Assembly (NCBI GenBank): GCA_028641055.1
Contig: CM054057.1
Coordinates: 399,946,541-400,010,540 of the forward strand
From: Alopecurus myosuroides
Taxonomy: Eukaryota; Streptophyta; Magnoliopsida; Poales; Poaceae
DNA length: 64,000 nt
Direction of reading: 5' to 3'
Shown: piece after piece, positions 21,857-34,084 of the stretch
Numbering within the stretch: position 1 is the stretch's first letter
Layout: each line of letters begins with the position of its first letter
Program-made: the position numbers and the translations under genes
Notes under the pieces: model-generated
Seen by the model: only the letters and a program-made list of their open reading frames with translations
What the model was told of the DNA's origin: nothing
Database searches by the model: none

Positions 21857-23572
21857 ATGACAACCCCTTTCTACGTCAACAACGTCGACAACATCGTCAC
21901 TCACCGTGAGCATGTCCAATTCCGTGTCGTTGTGCGTGATGGCTTGGAACGCTATGAGCATTGCCTACGTGACCAAGATACAAGATTCAATGATCAACTG
22001 GCGCGCATCAACATCAACTTAGCAAATCTTGCTAACTTCCTGCGATCATCTTCATCTTCACACCGAACAAGGAGTTCCTCAAAGTCGAGACATCCATGTG
22101 AGGAACCACATGCTCCTCACCAAGCTCGTCGCCATGATCGTCATCACCAAATGCAAGATGCTGGACATCACCGCCAAGATCATGAACCCCCACCTTCGCC
22201 ACAACCACACCACCACAATTGATATGATGATAGCTTTCCACCTTCACCACCTCCTCGACATCAAAAAGGACGTGATGACCCTCTTCAACAACAACATACA
22301 CGTCCGGACCTGCATCAACATCATCCACCACCTCCTCCAAAGGCCGCTAATGACTTTGGCCTACATGAATTTAAGGAAGGTCCTCGCCCACATCGAAGGC
22401 CCCCAAGGCATAATGCGTGTCACCACCATAATGACTGCTAAGAACAAGACAGTCCTCAACAAAGTAACCATGAGCAAGACTATCCTCCACACCGTCACCA
22501 AGAACAAGACCATCCTCACAACATCCTGAGCAAAATGATAGTAAGCGTCGTGAAGCACAAATCCACCGCCATCACCAACTACATCCTAAGGATCACCGAC
22601 GTCATCCTCCCAATGAGGAACGACTTCATCGCTAACAAGCACGTCAACAACAAAGTGAGGATTACCCATATGATGAGTCTATTCCTATCTATGATGAAGG
22701 CCCCATTGAGAGCCACCAGCGTCACAATGAAGACAACAACATGAGCACTATTCGAGTCAATGTCCCTAAGTTCCATGGAGACTCTGGACTAGATGTTTAC
22801 CTCTCTTGGGATCTCAAAGTTGACAACATCTTCCGCACTCACAACTTTAGTGATGAGAAAAAGGTAGCAACGACTTCTCTTCAATTGGAAGTTTATGCCC
22901 TCTTGTGGTGGGAACAAGTACAAAACTAAAGGATAGCCAACCGCTTACCTCCTATCACAACTTGGAAGGGGATGAGAGAAGTTATGCATACACAATTCGT
23001 ACCTCCTCACTACAAGCGAGATCTACTCAGGAAGCTACAAGAGTTTGAGCAAGGATTCAAAACGGTTGATGACTACTATAAGGAAATGGAAATCGCCATG
23101 ACAAGAGCAAATGTGACGGAACCTCAAGACCACACAATGGCTCGTTCCCTGAATGGCCTCACTCACCCCATCAAGAGAATTGTGGAGTTTCAACCGTATG
23201 ACAATCTTGTTGGCCTTGTCCATCAAGCTCTCAAGGCTAAGTGCCAACTATTCGATGATGTCAAGTATTTGAAGAAAAAGTCCTACGTTGCCTCTAAGTC
23301 CTCAACATAGACGCCTCCAATGGCTCAAACTTCTAAACCAAGTGACTCCAAAGGCAATCCAAGATCTCCAAATGCAACAACAAAGTCTCCTCAACACTTC
23401 AGGAAACAAGTGCCGACCACCAACACAAGTGCCCCTCAAGTCAGGTCTAGCTCCACAACTTGCTTCAAATGTGGTGGTAACGGACACAAGTCCTTTGAAA
23501 GCTATAACAAGATTATCATGGTTGTTAACAAAGATGGTGAACGTGACTCAATGAGTGAAGATAAGTACTATG
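21857..23572 (+). pseudogene. gag: Gag of element A (broken)
   Basis: ATG at 21857 opens a frame with the helical stretch LARININLANLANFL, then a long His/Gln/Pro-rich linker (about 22060-22740). The conserved gag core lies at 22741-23310 (VPKFHGDSGLDVYLSWDLKV, then ALLWWEQVQN and VPPHYKRDLLRKLQ). A CCHC-type knuckle follows at about 23460 (CFKCGGNGHKSFES) whose last Cys is not visible. Lesions: TGA at 22220-22222, TAA near 22440, a frameshift near 22525, TAA at 22927-22929 and TAG at about 23310. The gene is cut at 23572 by the Athila-type element and resumes at 31899. Confidence 0.8.
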
Positions 23573-24983
23573 TGATGTCTACGCACGATTCTATTCTTGT
23601 AGACTGTGTTGGTCTTCCAAGTGCAGAGGTTTGTAAAACAGCAGCAAGTTTCCCTTAAGTAGATCACCCAAGGTTTATCGAACTCAGGGAGGAAAAGGTC
23701 AAAGGTGTCCCTCTCAAGAAACCCTGCAATTACAATACAAGAAGTCTCTTGTGTCCCCAACACACCTAATACAATTGTCGGTTGTATAGGTGCACTAGTT
23801 CGGCGAAGAGATAATTTAATACAAGTAATAGGGATGATTATAAGTGATAATAGCAATCTTAAATAAAAATGGCAGAAAGCAAACATGTAGCAGAACTGAT
23901 TGTAAACGGTGTTTCAATGCTTAGAAACAAGGCCTAGGGGTCGTACTTTCACTAGTGGACACTCTCAACAATAATAACATAATTGAATGCATAAATATCA
24001 TCTCTTCACTATGCTACTCCGAACCACGCTCTGGTAGGACAACAAACACCAATCATTGCGTAGGGCTATAAAAGCACTCCTTAGAGTTCACATTCCCCAT
24101 CTAGGTAATCCCCACGCTATCACCATGAGACCTAGATGGTTCCAAACAAACACCGCAATTTTATAGGGTCATCCAACACAAATATATAAATCATTCCCAC
24201 GGTGCACACACTGTCACCTTTACACCATGATCAAAGTGTCTACTGAGATCTCATAACAAAACCACTTGATTAGCATAATAGATGAAGAGTAACATCTACT
24301 TATTCAACTAGATTACAAACCTCATGATCACATAAAGATCACACCATGGGAGAGAAAGATGAAACACATAGCTACCGGTAGAGCCCTCAGCCCCAGGGAA
24401 GAACTACTCCCTCCTCATCAAGGGAGACAACAACGGCAATGAAGATGGCGGTGTAGTCGATGGAGACGGCTCCGAGGGCACTTCCCCGTCCTGGCAGGGC
24501 GCCAAAACAGAGATTTATGTCCCGCGAAACTTTTCGGCGATGGCGGCGGAGCTAAAAAACTTTCCGTGGATGGAGGTTGATTGTTTCAGGTTTTATGCCT
24601 CGGGGGGAATAAATAGGCGAAAGGGAGATGTCGGTGGGTGGCCAGGAGGCCAACACCACCTGGTGGCACGGCGAGGGGGGACCCACGCCACCCTATGGTG
24701 TGGCTGCTCCTCTTCCCCCCTCTGGGTCTCCTTTGTACTATGTTGTCGTGTTAGGAATTCTAAGACTCTGGGATTTTGTTTCGTCCAATTTCGAGAATAT
24801 TTCCAGAACAACTTTTCTGAAACCAAAAACAGCAGAAAACAGGAACTGGCTCTGTGGCATCTTGTCAATAGGTTAGTCCAGAAAACATCCGGAAAACGAA
24901 GGAAAACATGTGAAAACATAAAGGTATTGGATAGAAAATAAGCATGGAGCGTCAGAAATTATACATACATTTGATACGTATCA
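23573..24983 (-). repeat. 3' LTR of the Athila-type element
   Basis: Pairs with 30519-31893. On the minus strand it starts TGATACGTATCAAATG and ends GTAGACATCA. A TATA-like CTATTTATT (minus strand, about 24608-24617) is conserved in the partner. Confidence 0.88.
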
Positions 24984-27549
24984 AGCATCCCAAGCTTAAC
25001 TCCTGCTCGTCCTCGAGTATGTAAGTGATAACAAAATAAGTTTTGAGGTGACATGCTACCAACATAATCTTAATCATCATATTTGTAAAAGCATTTGTAA
25101 GCTGAGATCATAGTACTCTAAACACAGTCATGGTAGATATAATTCTAACAATGAAAGCTAGCAATAACTTTGCATCATGAAAAGTAACACAAATAAAAGA
25201 TCGTGAATAATAATGCAATTGAAAGTTATACGTTTGTTTCGATCATAAAGAAAACATAGCAAAGTGATATTTTGCTTGTCCTCAATAGTGAGGCAAAACA
25301 TAAATGCCAGGACATCTTCAAAGTTCAAGTGGATGACTAGAACAAATAATTTGAGAGCAAGTAATAACACATCATGAATAAATCAATAATATTCTTTGGG
25401 ACTTATGCACATTAAACTCATAATGGCAACTACGCTCTCTTAATTGTGCATAAAGTTAGAAGATGGAGAATCAACATAAAAGTAAAAGAAAGGCCCTTCA
25501 CAGAGGGAAGCAGGGATTAACTCATGTGCTAGAGATTTTTATTTTATTAAACAAAGGTATTGAAAAATGTTTTTTAGAGAGGTGTATGCTTATGTCAACG
25601 GATGGTAATAGAGTTCTTGTCATCTTCCATACTAAAAAATCTAGAGCGGTTCCGAAATATTTATATTGGTCACTTATAGCATGCACTTTATATAGTATGA
25701 CACTCCTCCCCACCTTGCTTTCGCAAACCATGGCTAACCGAATCCTCGAGTGCCTGCCAACAATCTCATACCATGGAGGAGTGCATATTTATTTGTTTAG
25801 TTTTTTTTATGTTATAATGGTCTAACCAGCTCTTTGCAAAATTAATGACGAGAAGAGGAAGCATGCAAGTCGGGGTACTTAACTAGTATAGAAGATAACA
25901 AACGAAACTACTGCTTCCTCATGAGCTAAAACAAGAACACAAAGCAGGTATAATTTTGAAGGTTTAAAGGTAGCACATGAGAAATTTACTTGGAGTGGTA
26001 GTTAAATACCACATGTAGGCAGGTATGGTGGACAAATTTGGCAAACTTTGGTTTTTTTGGAGTTGGATGCACGAGTAGAGCTCATACTCATTACAGGTGG
26101 AGGCTAGCAAAAGACTGAGAGCGACAAATTAAGAGAGCAATAGTGGCCATAATCATACATAGTGGCAAAAAAAATTATTAATCAAAGCGTAAATGCTATT
26201 ACAAGTCAAAAAACTAAATGATCGTACAGGCTAGAGGTGACTGGTTTGTAGTCATAAACATGTATAAGCATGCGCCAAGTCAACCAAATAAAGCATTCGA
26301 AGGAGTATATCACAATATTATGCTTCAATGAGATAAAAAAAACTCATGATTCTTTCATGGGCACAATAAACACTCTCAGCTATTTGAGATAGGTCATGCT
26401 ACAATAATAACTACTAGTCATAGAATTAAAATAACATCCAACATGACATGATAAAGTCTAGTCACAGTCTATACGAGCTTCCAACACCAATCATTTCAAA
26501 AAAAAACTCTCCAAAAGATATATCAATGAATCAAGAGAGTACTACTACTACTCTACTAGAACTAACAGCTCTCAGTAAGAGATGCATGAAAAACAGGAGC
26601 TAAAAAGGATTTGAAGTAGCTAGAAGAAAAACTAAGAATCCGAGCATGGAAGAAAAAGAGTATTCATATGAAAAAGTGGAGAATGTCTCTCTCCCACACA
26701 AGAATGATGTGTTCCAACTAAGTTTATTGCAGCAAGGAAAAACAAAAGAAACAAAACAAAAACAAACAGGCACTCCAAGTAAAGTGCATATGATGTGACC
26801 GAATAAAAATATAGTTTCACTATAAGTGACCTGATAAGTTGCTGATGAAGAAGGGGATGTCTTGGGCATCCCCAAGATTAGATGCTTGAGTCTTCTTTAA
26901 ATTTACTAGTATGAACCATGGGGGCATCCCCAAGCTTAGGATTTTCACTCTTCTTGATCACATTATATCACCCTTTTCTCTTAACCCTTGAAAACTTCCT
27001 TCAGAGCAAACTCAAAGTAATTCTCATTAGAGGGTTAGTGCATAAGCAAAAACTCACATGTTCTCCTTGGACACAAGAATTATTAGTACTTTTTAAACAT
27101 TATGTACAGCCACCAATGTTTTGTGGAACAAAGAAATCCACTCAACATAGTAAAAGAGAATGCAAGTACAAAAGGCAGAATCTGTCAAAAGCAGAACAAT
27201 CTGTAAAGATGAATTTTTTCGAGGCACTTATGTTGCTCAAATAAAAAAACATACAACTAGAAAAAGTTTTGAAAATAGCTGAGAATTAAGCACATAAATG
27301 TTCAGGTCATTTTGATCTTTCTGTGATTCTATACGAATTTGACAGTGGACAACAAAAATCTATTTCCTGCGCAGAAATCCAAATCTAATTTCAACTTTCA
27401 CTACAGACTTTAGTTGGCACAACAAATGCGAGAAAATAAATATACAAAGGAGTTGCTAGAGAATTAAAAAAACACCTTGACTCAAAGAAAACAGAAGAAA
27501 CATGGCAAAAATAAAAAAACATGGGTTATCTCCCAAGAAGTGTTTTTCC
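24984..27549 (-). other. Non-coding interior of the Athila-type element, 3' part
   Basis: AT-rich, no supported gene. AAGCTTGGGATGCT on the minus strand, just before the LTR at 24984-24997, is the likely polypurine tract. Similar CTTGGGGATGCCC words recur near 26865-26935. Confidence 0.6.
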
Positions 27550-28359
27550 TTAACGCCTTTTAGCTAGGCATGATAATCTAAGAAGATGCTCACATAAGAA
27601 ATATGAATTGAAGCAAAAGAGAACATCAAGAAGCAAACATAAAACAAATTTAAGTCTACCCCACTTCCTATGAAAAAGAATCTTGTAGAAAAACAAGTCA
27701 TGAAAGCACAAATCAACAATCATAGGAAAGCAAAACAAGTGCAACTTCAAAAATTTCAACATAAAGAGGGGAAACTTAATATTATTGAGATACATAAAAC
27801 CATGTTTCCCTCTTTCATAATAACTTTCAGTAGCATCATGAATGAAATTGAAAATATAAATTTCACATAAAACATTCTTATCATGAGCCACATGCATAAA
27901 AGAATTAATACTCTCCACATAAGCATAGTCATTCTCATTAATAGTAGTGGGCGCAAATTCAATAAAATATCTATCATTATTATTCTCATCACCATAATAA
28001 TAAAATATAAGAGGAATATAATAATAATTAATTTTCTCCTCAATAGTAGGTGGACGGAAAATATCATGTTCATCATTGTAATCATCATAAAGAACTACAA
28101 CATGATAGACAAGTTGTATATTAGGGAGATGGTTTTGGGTAATCCCTCCATAACTATGAGAAGTTTCATAAGGATAATTATAACTATAGCCTATGTTATA
28201 ATATTCTATATAGTAATTATCAAAAACTGGAGGCATAATATCCTCATTAGCAAAAGGATTTTCAAACACATCATCCACAACATCATTATTTTTATTATAA
28301 GGAGATGTATCAAGCATATAATCATCAGTAGCAAAAGGATTTTCAAACACATCATCCAC
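27550..28359 (-). CDS. Unidentified Tyr/Asn/Asp-rich ORF of the Athila-type element
   Basis: 269 residues in the place where pol would be expected after gag. The N-terminal half carries two or three repeats of the form DDVFENPFA(T/N)(D/E)D, then is rich in Tyr, Asn and Asp. The C-terminal third is hydrophobic (FPLFMLKFLKLHLF and following) and may be frameshifted or non-coding. No enzyme motif is seen. Weak similarity to reading frames of other Triticeae Athila-type elements is my recollection only. It may be the remnant of a longer protein that includes 28747-29115. Confidence 0.4.
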   Translation of the reverse strand: MDDVFENPFATDDYMLDTSPYNKNNDVVDDVFENPFANEDIMPPVFDNYYIEYYNIGYSYNYPYETSHSYGGITQNHLPNIQLVYHVVVLYDDYNDEHDIFRPPTIEEKINYYYIPLIFYYYGDENNNDRYFIEFAPTTINENDYAYVESINSFMHVAHDKNVLCEIYIFNFIHDATESYYERGKHGFMYLNNIKFPLFMLKFLKLHLFCFPMIVDLCFHDLFFYKILFHRKWGRLKFVLCLLLDVLFCFNSYFLCEHLLRLSCLAKRR

Positions 28360-28746
28360 AAGCCTAGATACTTCTATATCATCATTGGAAGTAATATGGA
28401 TAGTACTAATAGTAGAACAATTATCATTATCATTTTCAGAATTGGTACCAAAGAGGTTTTCAATATCAAAAGTAGTGTGTTTCTCCCAACATGATCACTT
28501 TCATAAGTAACAGGCATAGGAACATCATCGAGTTTAGACTCATCATCAACAACTATAATAGGAGCAACATGCTTAGGGGGATATAGTTACCTCTCTCCTT
28601 TTACTCCTCCTCTTCTTCTTCTTCCTCTTCTTCCCCTCTTTACGAGGGAGAGGCTTGAAAGGAAGCTTCTACACACACCCTAGTTTATTGTCAGAAACAA
28701 TAGAAAAAACTTTGGAGGATTCCTCCTCTTCATTAATAAGAATAAA

Positions 28747-29115
28747 TCACATATTAGTCCTATCATATTTTCGTAAAGTCTCATCTTTTATAATTTTTTG
28801 TATGTAAGTATTTGTGCGGCAATTATTAACACAATAAAGATGAAAACCATGCAGGACGCTATTCATATCAAAAGCACTCATATCTATCAAAGAAGTTTTT
28901 CTTGATAACTCTTCACACCCCAAAAATAATGTAAGTTCGTCATGCTGACTAAGAGTGCTCATGTCATCACCATACAAACTTGCAGAACTCATTGAATTCG
29001 AGAGGCTAATATTACAGCCTGAGCATTGAAAATTGAAATGACCCACTTCATGCCAAAGTTCACAAGTAAAAGGATACATGGCACAAACTTCTTCACCAAG
29101 ATCATTTAAACCCAT
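28747..29115 (-). pseudogene. Open segment downstream of gag in the Athila-type element
   Basis: 122 residues, opening MGLNDLGEEVCAMYPFTCEL and ending TYIQKIIKDETLRKYDRTNM. Same strand as gag. No known domain. It looks like part of the same extra protein as 27550-28359, separated by frameshifts (28360-28746 includes a polypyrimidine run near 28590-28640). Confidence 0.4.
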
Positions 29116-29461
29116 GTCCCATATTCTAGTTTTTTCATTCTTGTGATGGATACATTATTCTTCTTCAATTTGATTCTTTTCACAAGGTCTAAGTGCTCCA
29201 CAGAAATTAGCATGCTTATAAGAAATAGTACTTTCACAAGTTTGAGCATGTTCATTGCAATCGTTAATAATAATTTCATTTTTCATGCAAGTGTTTTTAA
29301 AAGGTTCATGTTATATGTCCCAATTTTCTTTAGGAACATTAATATGAGAGCAAACGATCTATACCAATTAACAATAATTTTAGGATCAAGACCGTATTTA
29401 TCACTAGGATCTTGAAAGTCAGCAGTTTCGGCGAAAGACTTAATGCAATCATACTCATAGT

Positions 29462-30175
29462 TTATACCTCATTCTTTACCTTTGTTGTTATTCCAATCTT
29501 TATAATTGTTTTGAATTGTTTCAAGTAGATTCCACCTAGCTTAAAACTTCTTACTTGCAAAAGAACCCTCTGAAGATAATCCTTGCAATGTCCTGAAAGC
29601 CTTGCATAAAAATTAGTAACAATTATTTCCTCAGGAAACTCATGGTTAGGACATTTGAGTATTAATATTTTCAGTCTTCCCCAAGCTTGGGAAATACTTT
29701 CTCCATCACGAGGCCAAAAATTATAAATGTAATTCCTATATAAATGCAGTTCATGAGGAGGATAAAATTTAGAGTAAAAGAGAGATTCAAGATCCTTCCA
29801 CTCCAAATGATGAGGATCATCTAGTAGCTCATACCACTCCCTTGCTTTGTCCTTGAGTGAAAAAGAGAATAGCCTCCTCTTAACTTGGTCCATTGAAATA
29901 CCTACACACTTAAACAACTCACATAATTCATGTATAAAGAGTAAATGATCAGTAGGATGGACAGTTCTATCTCCAAAATAGCAGTTATTCATAACACGTT
30001 CAACAATTTTCATAGGTATTTTAAAAGTAATACTTTCAGTAGGATGATTTAAAATATCACAAGCATCATTAGATTTATCACATATGGGAGATAAAGTATC
30101 ATCAGGCAAATTTTCTCCTCTAAAGATCATTTCCATAAAAACTAGCTTCCCTAAGCTTATACTTTTCCATAGCAT
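29462..30175 (-). CDS. gag: Gag of the Athila-type element
   Basis: Retrotransposon gag core: FLLFIHELCELFKCVGISMD in the HELCE helix region, RRLFSFSLKDKAREWYELL (the WY position of the gag signature), then LESLFYSKFYPPHELHLYRN and SQAWGRLKILILKCPNHEFP. This block order is typical of Athila-lineage gag. The homology probably starts slightly upstream and ends at 29462 in a stop; no zinc knuckle is seen downstream, which supports loss of the gag-pol continuation. Confidence 0.8.
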   Translation of the reverse strand: MLWKSISLGKLVFMEMIFRGENLPDDTLSPICDKSNDACDILNHPTESITFKIPMKIVERVMNNCYFGDRTVHPTDHLLFIHELCELFKCVGISMDQVKRRLFSFSLKDKAREWYELLDDPHHLEWKDLESLFYSKFYPPHELHLYRNYIYNFWPRDGESISQAWGRLKILILKCPNHEFPEEIIVTNFYARLSGHCKDYLQRVLLQVRSFKLGGIYLKQFKTIIKIGITTKVKNEV

Positions 30176-30489
30176 TAGAAATAATGCTATTCAAAGAATT
30201 AATGCTAATAACATTGCTATCACTATTATGCAAGCAAACTTCCATAGGTTTTTTAATTTCACTTCAAAAGCATCATATCCTAATTCAATATAAAGATTAT
30301 AAAGCTCTCTCATATTTTTGTTGTTTTCCATTAAGCCTAAATATAATAACAAGGAACAAGTAAAAATAAGCCTAACTAGTGAAAATAAAAACAAGAAACA
30401 AAAAGATATAATTGCAGAGTCTAAAGGAAATAACTTCGAGCACTCACACACCAGCAACAATACTAGGATGTGAGTACCTTTTACCTTAC

Positions 30490-30516
30490 CTCCCTGGCAA
30501 CGGCGGCAGAAAAGAG
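30490..30516 (-). other. Primer-binding site of the Athila-type element (degenerate)
   Basis: On the minus strand, right after the LTR, CTGCCGCCGTTGCCAGGGAGG resembles the Athila-type site TGGCGCCGTTGCCGGGGA with two or three changes. Confidence 0.7.
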
Positions 30517-30518
30517 CT

Positions 30519-31893
30519 TGATGTCCATGCATGCATCTATTCTTGTAGACAGTGTTGGGCCTCGAAGTGTAGAGGTTCGTAAAACAGCAACAAGTTTCCC
30601 TTAAGTGGATCACCCAAGGTTTATCGAACTCATGGAGGAAGAGGTCAAAGATATCCCTCTTAAGCAACCCTGCAATTACATTACAAGAAGACTCTTGTGT
30701 CCCCAACACACCTAATACAATTGTAAGTTCTATAGGTGCACTAGTTTGGCGAAGAGATAGTGAAATACAAGTAATATGAATGATTATAAGTGATAATAGA
30801 AAGCTGAAATAAAAATGGCAGCAAGCAAACTTGTAGAAGAACAGGTGGTAAATGGTGTTTCAATGCTTAGAAACAAGGCCTAGGGATCATATTTTCACTA
30901 GTGGACACTCTCAACAATAAAAACATAATTGAATACAAAAATATCATCTCTTCACTATGTACCCCGAACCACTCTCTAGTAGGACAACAAACACCAATTA
31001 TTGCGTAGGGCTAGAAAAGCACTCCGTAGAGTTCACATTCCCCATCTAGGTAATCCCCACGCTATCACCATGAGACCTAGATGGTTCCAGACAAACACCA
31101 TAATTTCATACGGTCATCCAACAGAAATATATAAATCATTCAAACGATGCACACATTGTCACCTTTACACCGTGATCAAAGTGTCTACATAGATCTCATA
31201 ACAAAAACACTTGAGTAAAATAATAGATGAAGAGTAACATCTACTTATGCAACTAGATTACAAAGCTCATGGTCGCATAAAGTTCACACCATGGGAGAGA
31301 GATATGAAACACATAGCTACCGGTAGAGCCCTCAGCCCCGAGGGAGAACTACTCCCTCCTAATCATGGGAGACAGCAACAGCGATGGAGATGGCTCCGGG
31401 GGCACTTCCCCGTCCCGGCAGGGCGCCGGAATAGAGATTTGTATCCCTAGAAACTTGTCGACGATGGCGGCGGAGCTACGGAGCTTTTCGTGGATGGAAG
31501 CTTATTGTTTTAGGGTTTATGCCTCGGAGGAATAAATAGGCGAAAGGGCGATGTCGGTGGGTGGCCAGGGGCCTACACCACCTGGTGGCACGGCCAGGGG
31601 GACCCACGCCACCATATGGTGTGGCTGCTCCTCTGCCCCCCTCCGGGTCTCCCTTGGATTCCGTTGACGTGTTGGAAATTCTAAGACTCTGGGATTTTGT
31701 TTTGTGCAATTCCGAGAATATTTCCACAACAACTTTTCTGAAACCAAAAACAGCAGAAAACAGGCATTGGCTTGGTAGCATCTTGTCAATAGGTTAGTCC
31801 AGAAAACGAAGGAAAAGATGTGAAAACATAAAGGTATTGGATAGAAAACAAGCATGGAGCATCAAAAATTATAGATACGTTAGAGACGTATCA
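30519..31893 (-). repeat. 5' LTR of the Athila-type element
   Basis: Minus strand, starts TGATACGTCTCTAACGTATC and ends GCATGGACATCA. TATA-like CTATTTATT at about 31525-31534. Pairs with 23573-24983. Confidence 0.88.
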
Positions 31894-31898
31894 CTATG

Positions 31899-32614
31899 CT
31901 ATGCACCAGATCGTTGGCAACCCCTTGGATGAAGAACAACTTGATGACGAAAGAGTCTATTGTGATGTGCACAAAAGCCCATCCTTGGTGGTTACACGAG
32001 TGATAACAACATCCACTCAAGAAGAGGAAAATCAACTTTGCAACCTCTTACAAAGAAGAGCCGGAATAAATGGAAAGTCCATCAAGGTCATCATCGATGG
32101 TGGAAGTTGCCATAACCTTGCTAGCAAAGAGCTTTATGACAAGTTGCATTTTCAATACAAGAAACACCCTCATCCCTACCATGTGCAATGGCTTAGTGAC
32201 TCCGCAACCTTCAAGATACAACAAATGGTCAATGTCTCTTTCAAGATTGGCCCATATGAAGACACCGTCGAGTGTGATGTAGCTCCAATGACCGTGTGAC
32301 ATCTTCTACTTGGAAAACCTTGGCAATATGATAAGGGTGCAATGCATGATGAACACACCAATAAATAGTCCTTCAAATGGAACAACAAGAACTTTGTGCT
32401 CTATCCTATGTCTCCAAGCCAAATTGTCACCGACAATGCAAAGAAGCTTGCCCGCACCCAACAAGGGAACAATTCTAGTAAGATTTGTGGTGAGAGAGCG
32501 ATCCAGCAAAAAGAGAGTGAGAGCCACAAGCCAAATATGAGTGGGAAAATGATGAGTGTTTCCAAAGGGTTAGCCTTACATGCCACAAAATGTGAGATGC
32601 GAGAGCTTCGATAA
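31899..32614 (+). pseudogene. pol: Element A protease region
   Basis: Resumes the frame cut at 23572. The protease active site is VIIDGGSCHNLAS at about residue 60 of this piece, with Asp-Gly-Gly in place of the usual Asp-Thr/Ser-Gly, as in other elements of this type. A second block (FKIGPYEDTVECDVAPMTV) follows, then a TGA at 32297-32299 and further coding in the same region (LLLGKPWQY, LYPMSPSQIV). It is broken by at least two stops. Confidence 0.8.
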
Positions 32615-32641
32615 AACCCATCCATTATCCACTTTATCCTT

Positions 32642-33472
32642 GTGTGCAAAGGAGAAGTTCTTAATACTAACTCCATAACAAGATTTCCTCCGTCTTTGTT
32701 GCCAGTATTGCAGGAATTTGAGGGCGTGTTTCCTGAAGAACTGCCACCGGGTCTACATCCTCTACGAGGTTTCGAGCACCGCATCGACCTCATACCAGGT
32801 TCTCCACTTCCAAACCGTGCTCCCTATCGCACCAATCCTGAAGAGACTAAGGAAATCGAGCGAAAAATACAAGAACTACTCGATAAAGGTTTATTCATGA
32901 GTCTCTTAGCCCTTGTGTCGTCCCGATTATCCTTCTTCCGAAACATGATGATACTCTTCGTATGTACATGGATTGTCGTCCTATAAATTCTATCACCATT
33001 AGATATACACATCCCATCCCTAGGCTCGATGGTATGCTTGATGAATTGAGTGGTGCTACAATCTTTTCCAAAATTGACCTTAAATTGGATATCACCAAAT
33101 TTGCATGAGCATAGGTGATGAATGGAAAACTGCTTTCAAAACAAAAATTGGTCTCTATGAATGGCTTGTCATGCCTTTTGGTCTTCGAATGCGCCTTCAA
33201 AATTTTATGCGTCTTATGAATGAAGTTTTGAGATCTTTCAATGGCAAATTTGTCGTGGTCTATTTCGATGACATTCTTATGTATAGCAAATCTTTGGAGA
33301 ATCACCTTGAACATATTTTACAAGTCTTGTTGGCTCTTCGCAACGCAAAACTTTTTGCAAATCTTTCCAAGTGCAATTTTTGTACCGACAAGCTTGTTTT
33401 CCTGGGTTTTTTTGATTTCCTCCAATGTTATTAAAGTTGATGACAACAAAGTAGAGGCAACTAGAAATTGGC
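32642..33472 (+). pseudogene. pol: Element A reverse transcriptase, first part
   Basis: Begins with LQEFEGVFPEELPPGLHPLR and YRTNPEETKEIERKIQELLDKG. A frameshift near 32895-32910 loses the middle blocks, which return in other frames at 33000-33100 (IPRLDGMLDELSGA). The polymerase motif YFDD is present near 33264 in [13 protein letters not shown]. The domain is cut at 33477 by the solo LTR and continues at 37942. Confidence 0.82.
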
Positions 33473-33768
33473 CTAGCTGTAGTGTTCCCACATTTAAATA
33501 ATTCAAGAACACCTATGTTGTTGTGCTAGTCCCTCGATCAAATGCTAGCACCACAGTACAAAATGAAATATAATGCAAATGCTTCAAAATCTATTGCATT
33601 GCATGATCCAGTATGTACAAAAATATCATTACAGCTTGCATAGCCTTAGAAGACTAGCAGAAAACAAAGTATTAAAACAGAAAACATAGTACAACATTGA
33701 GCCCTGTCTTCTTCATGCGCCACGGGCAAAACATGTTGGCGGTAGACTCGAGATCCTAAACGAAATCT

Positions 33769-33800
33769 TCACTCGTCTTCCGAAACATCTGCAGGATGGA
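33769..33800 (-). other. Acidic C-terminal exon-like end in the 4.46-kb solo LTR
   Basis: On the minus strand the codons read PADVSEDE and then TGA at 33769-33771, about 290 bp from the LTR end. The sibling LTR reads PEDESEDE and then TGA at 60194-60196. The open frame is short, and the case rests on agreement between copies and with other LTR families. Confidence 0.3.
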
Positions 33801-34084
33801 ATATGCAGCCACAAGAGGGTCAATAAAATTTAATGTATTGGCAAGTAACACTATGGTGGATATAAGTGGAAAAACCAATACTACATGCTTATTTGGATGA
33901 GTGGATTTTTGGCTAAGTTTGCAAAAATAAAGTTTTCTCCTATATTTTTTTCTATAAACATTTTTATTCAATACTTTGGTACCACTAGATAGAAATCAGT
34001 GATTCATTTTGAGATAAGACGGTACCATTTATAGAAACCAATGAACCAAAAGTAATAGACAAAAATTTCGTCACATTCATAGGT

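Larger units (their letters stand above)
23568..31898 (-). mobile_element. Athila-type element (Sabrina/WHAM-like) without recognisable pol, with TSD
   Basis: The element is 23573-31893, minus strand, with LTRs at 23573-24983 and 30519-31893 and the TSD CTATG at 23568-23572 and 31894-31898. The 5' LTR is the right one. Order on the minus strand: LTR, primer-binding site, gag (30175-29462), further open segments (29115-28747 and 28359-27550), about 2.6 kb without genes, LTR. I find no protease, reverse transcriptase or integrase motif in the 5.5-kb interior, so it appears non-autonomous. The family name is from memory of LTR sequence and should be treated as tentative. The LTRs differ at many sites and by small indels, so the insertion is old. 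Confidence 0.85.

Noticed and set aside
27883..28494. 203-codon plus-strand ORF rich in Ile
   Set aside because: It is the opposite strand of the Tyr/Asn-rich ORF and lies against the element's orientation; low-complexity shadow without domain support.
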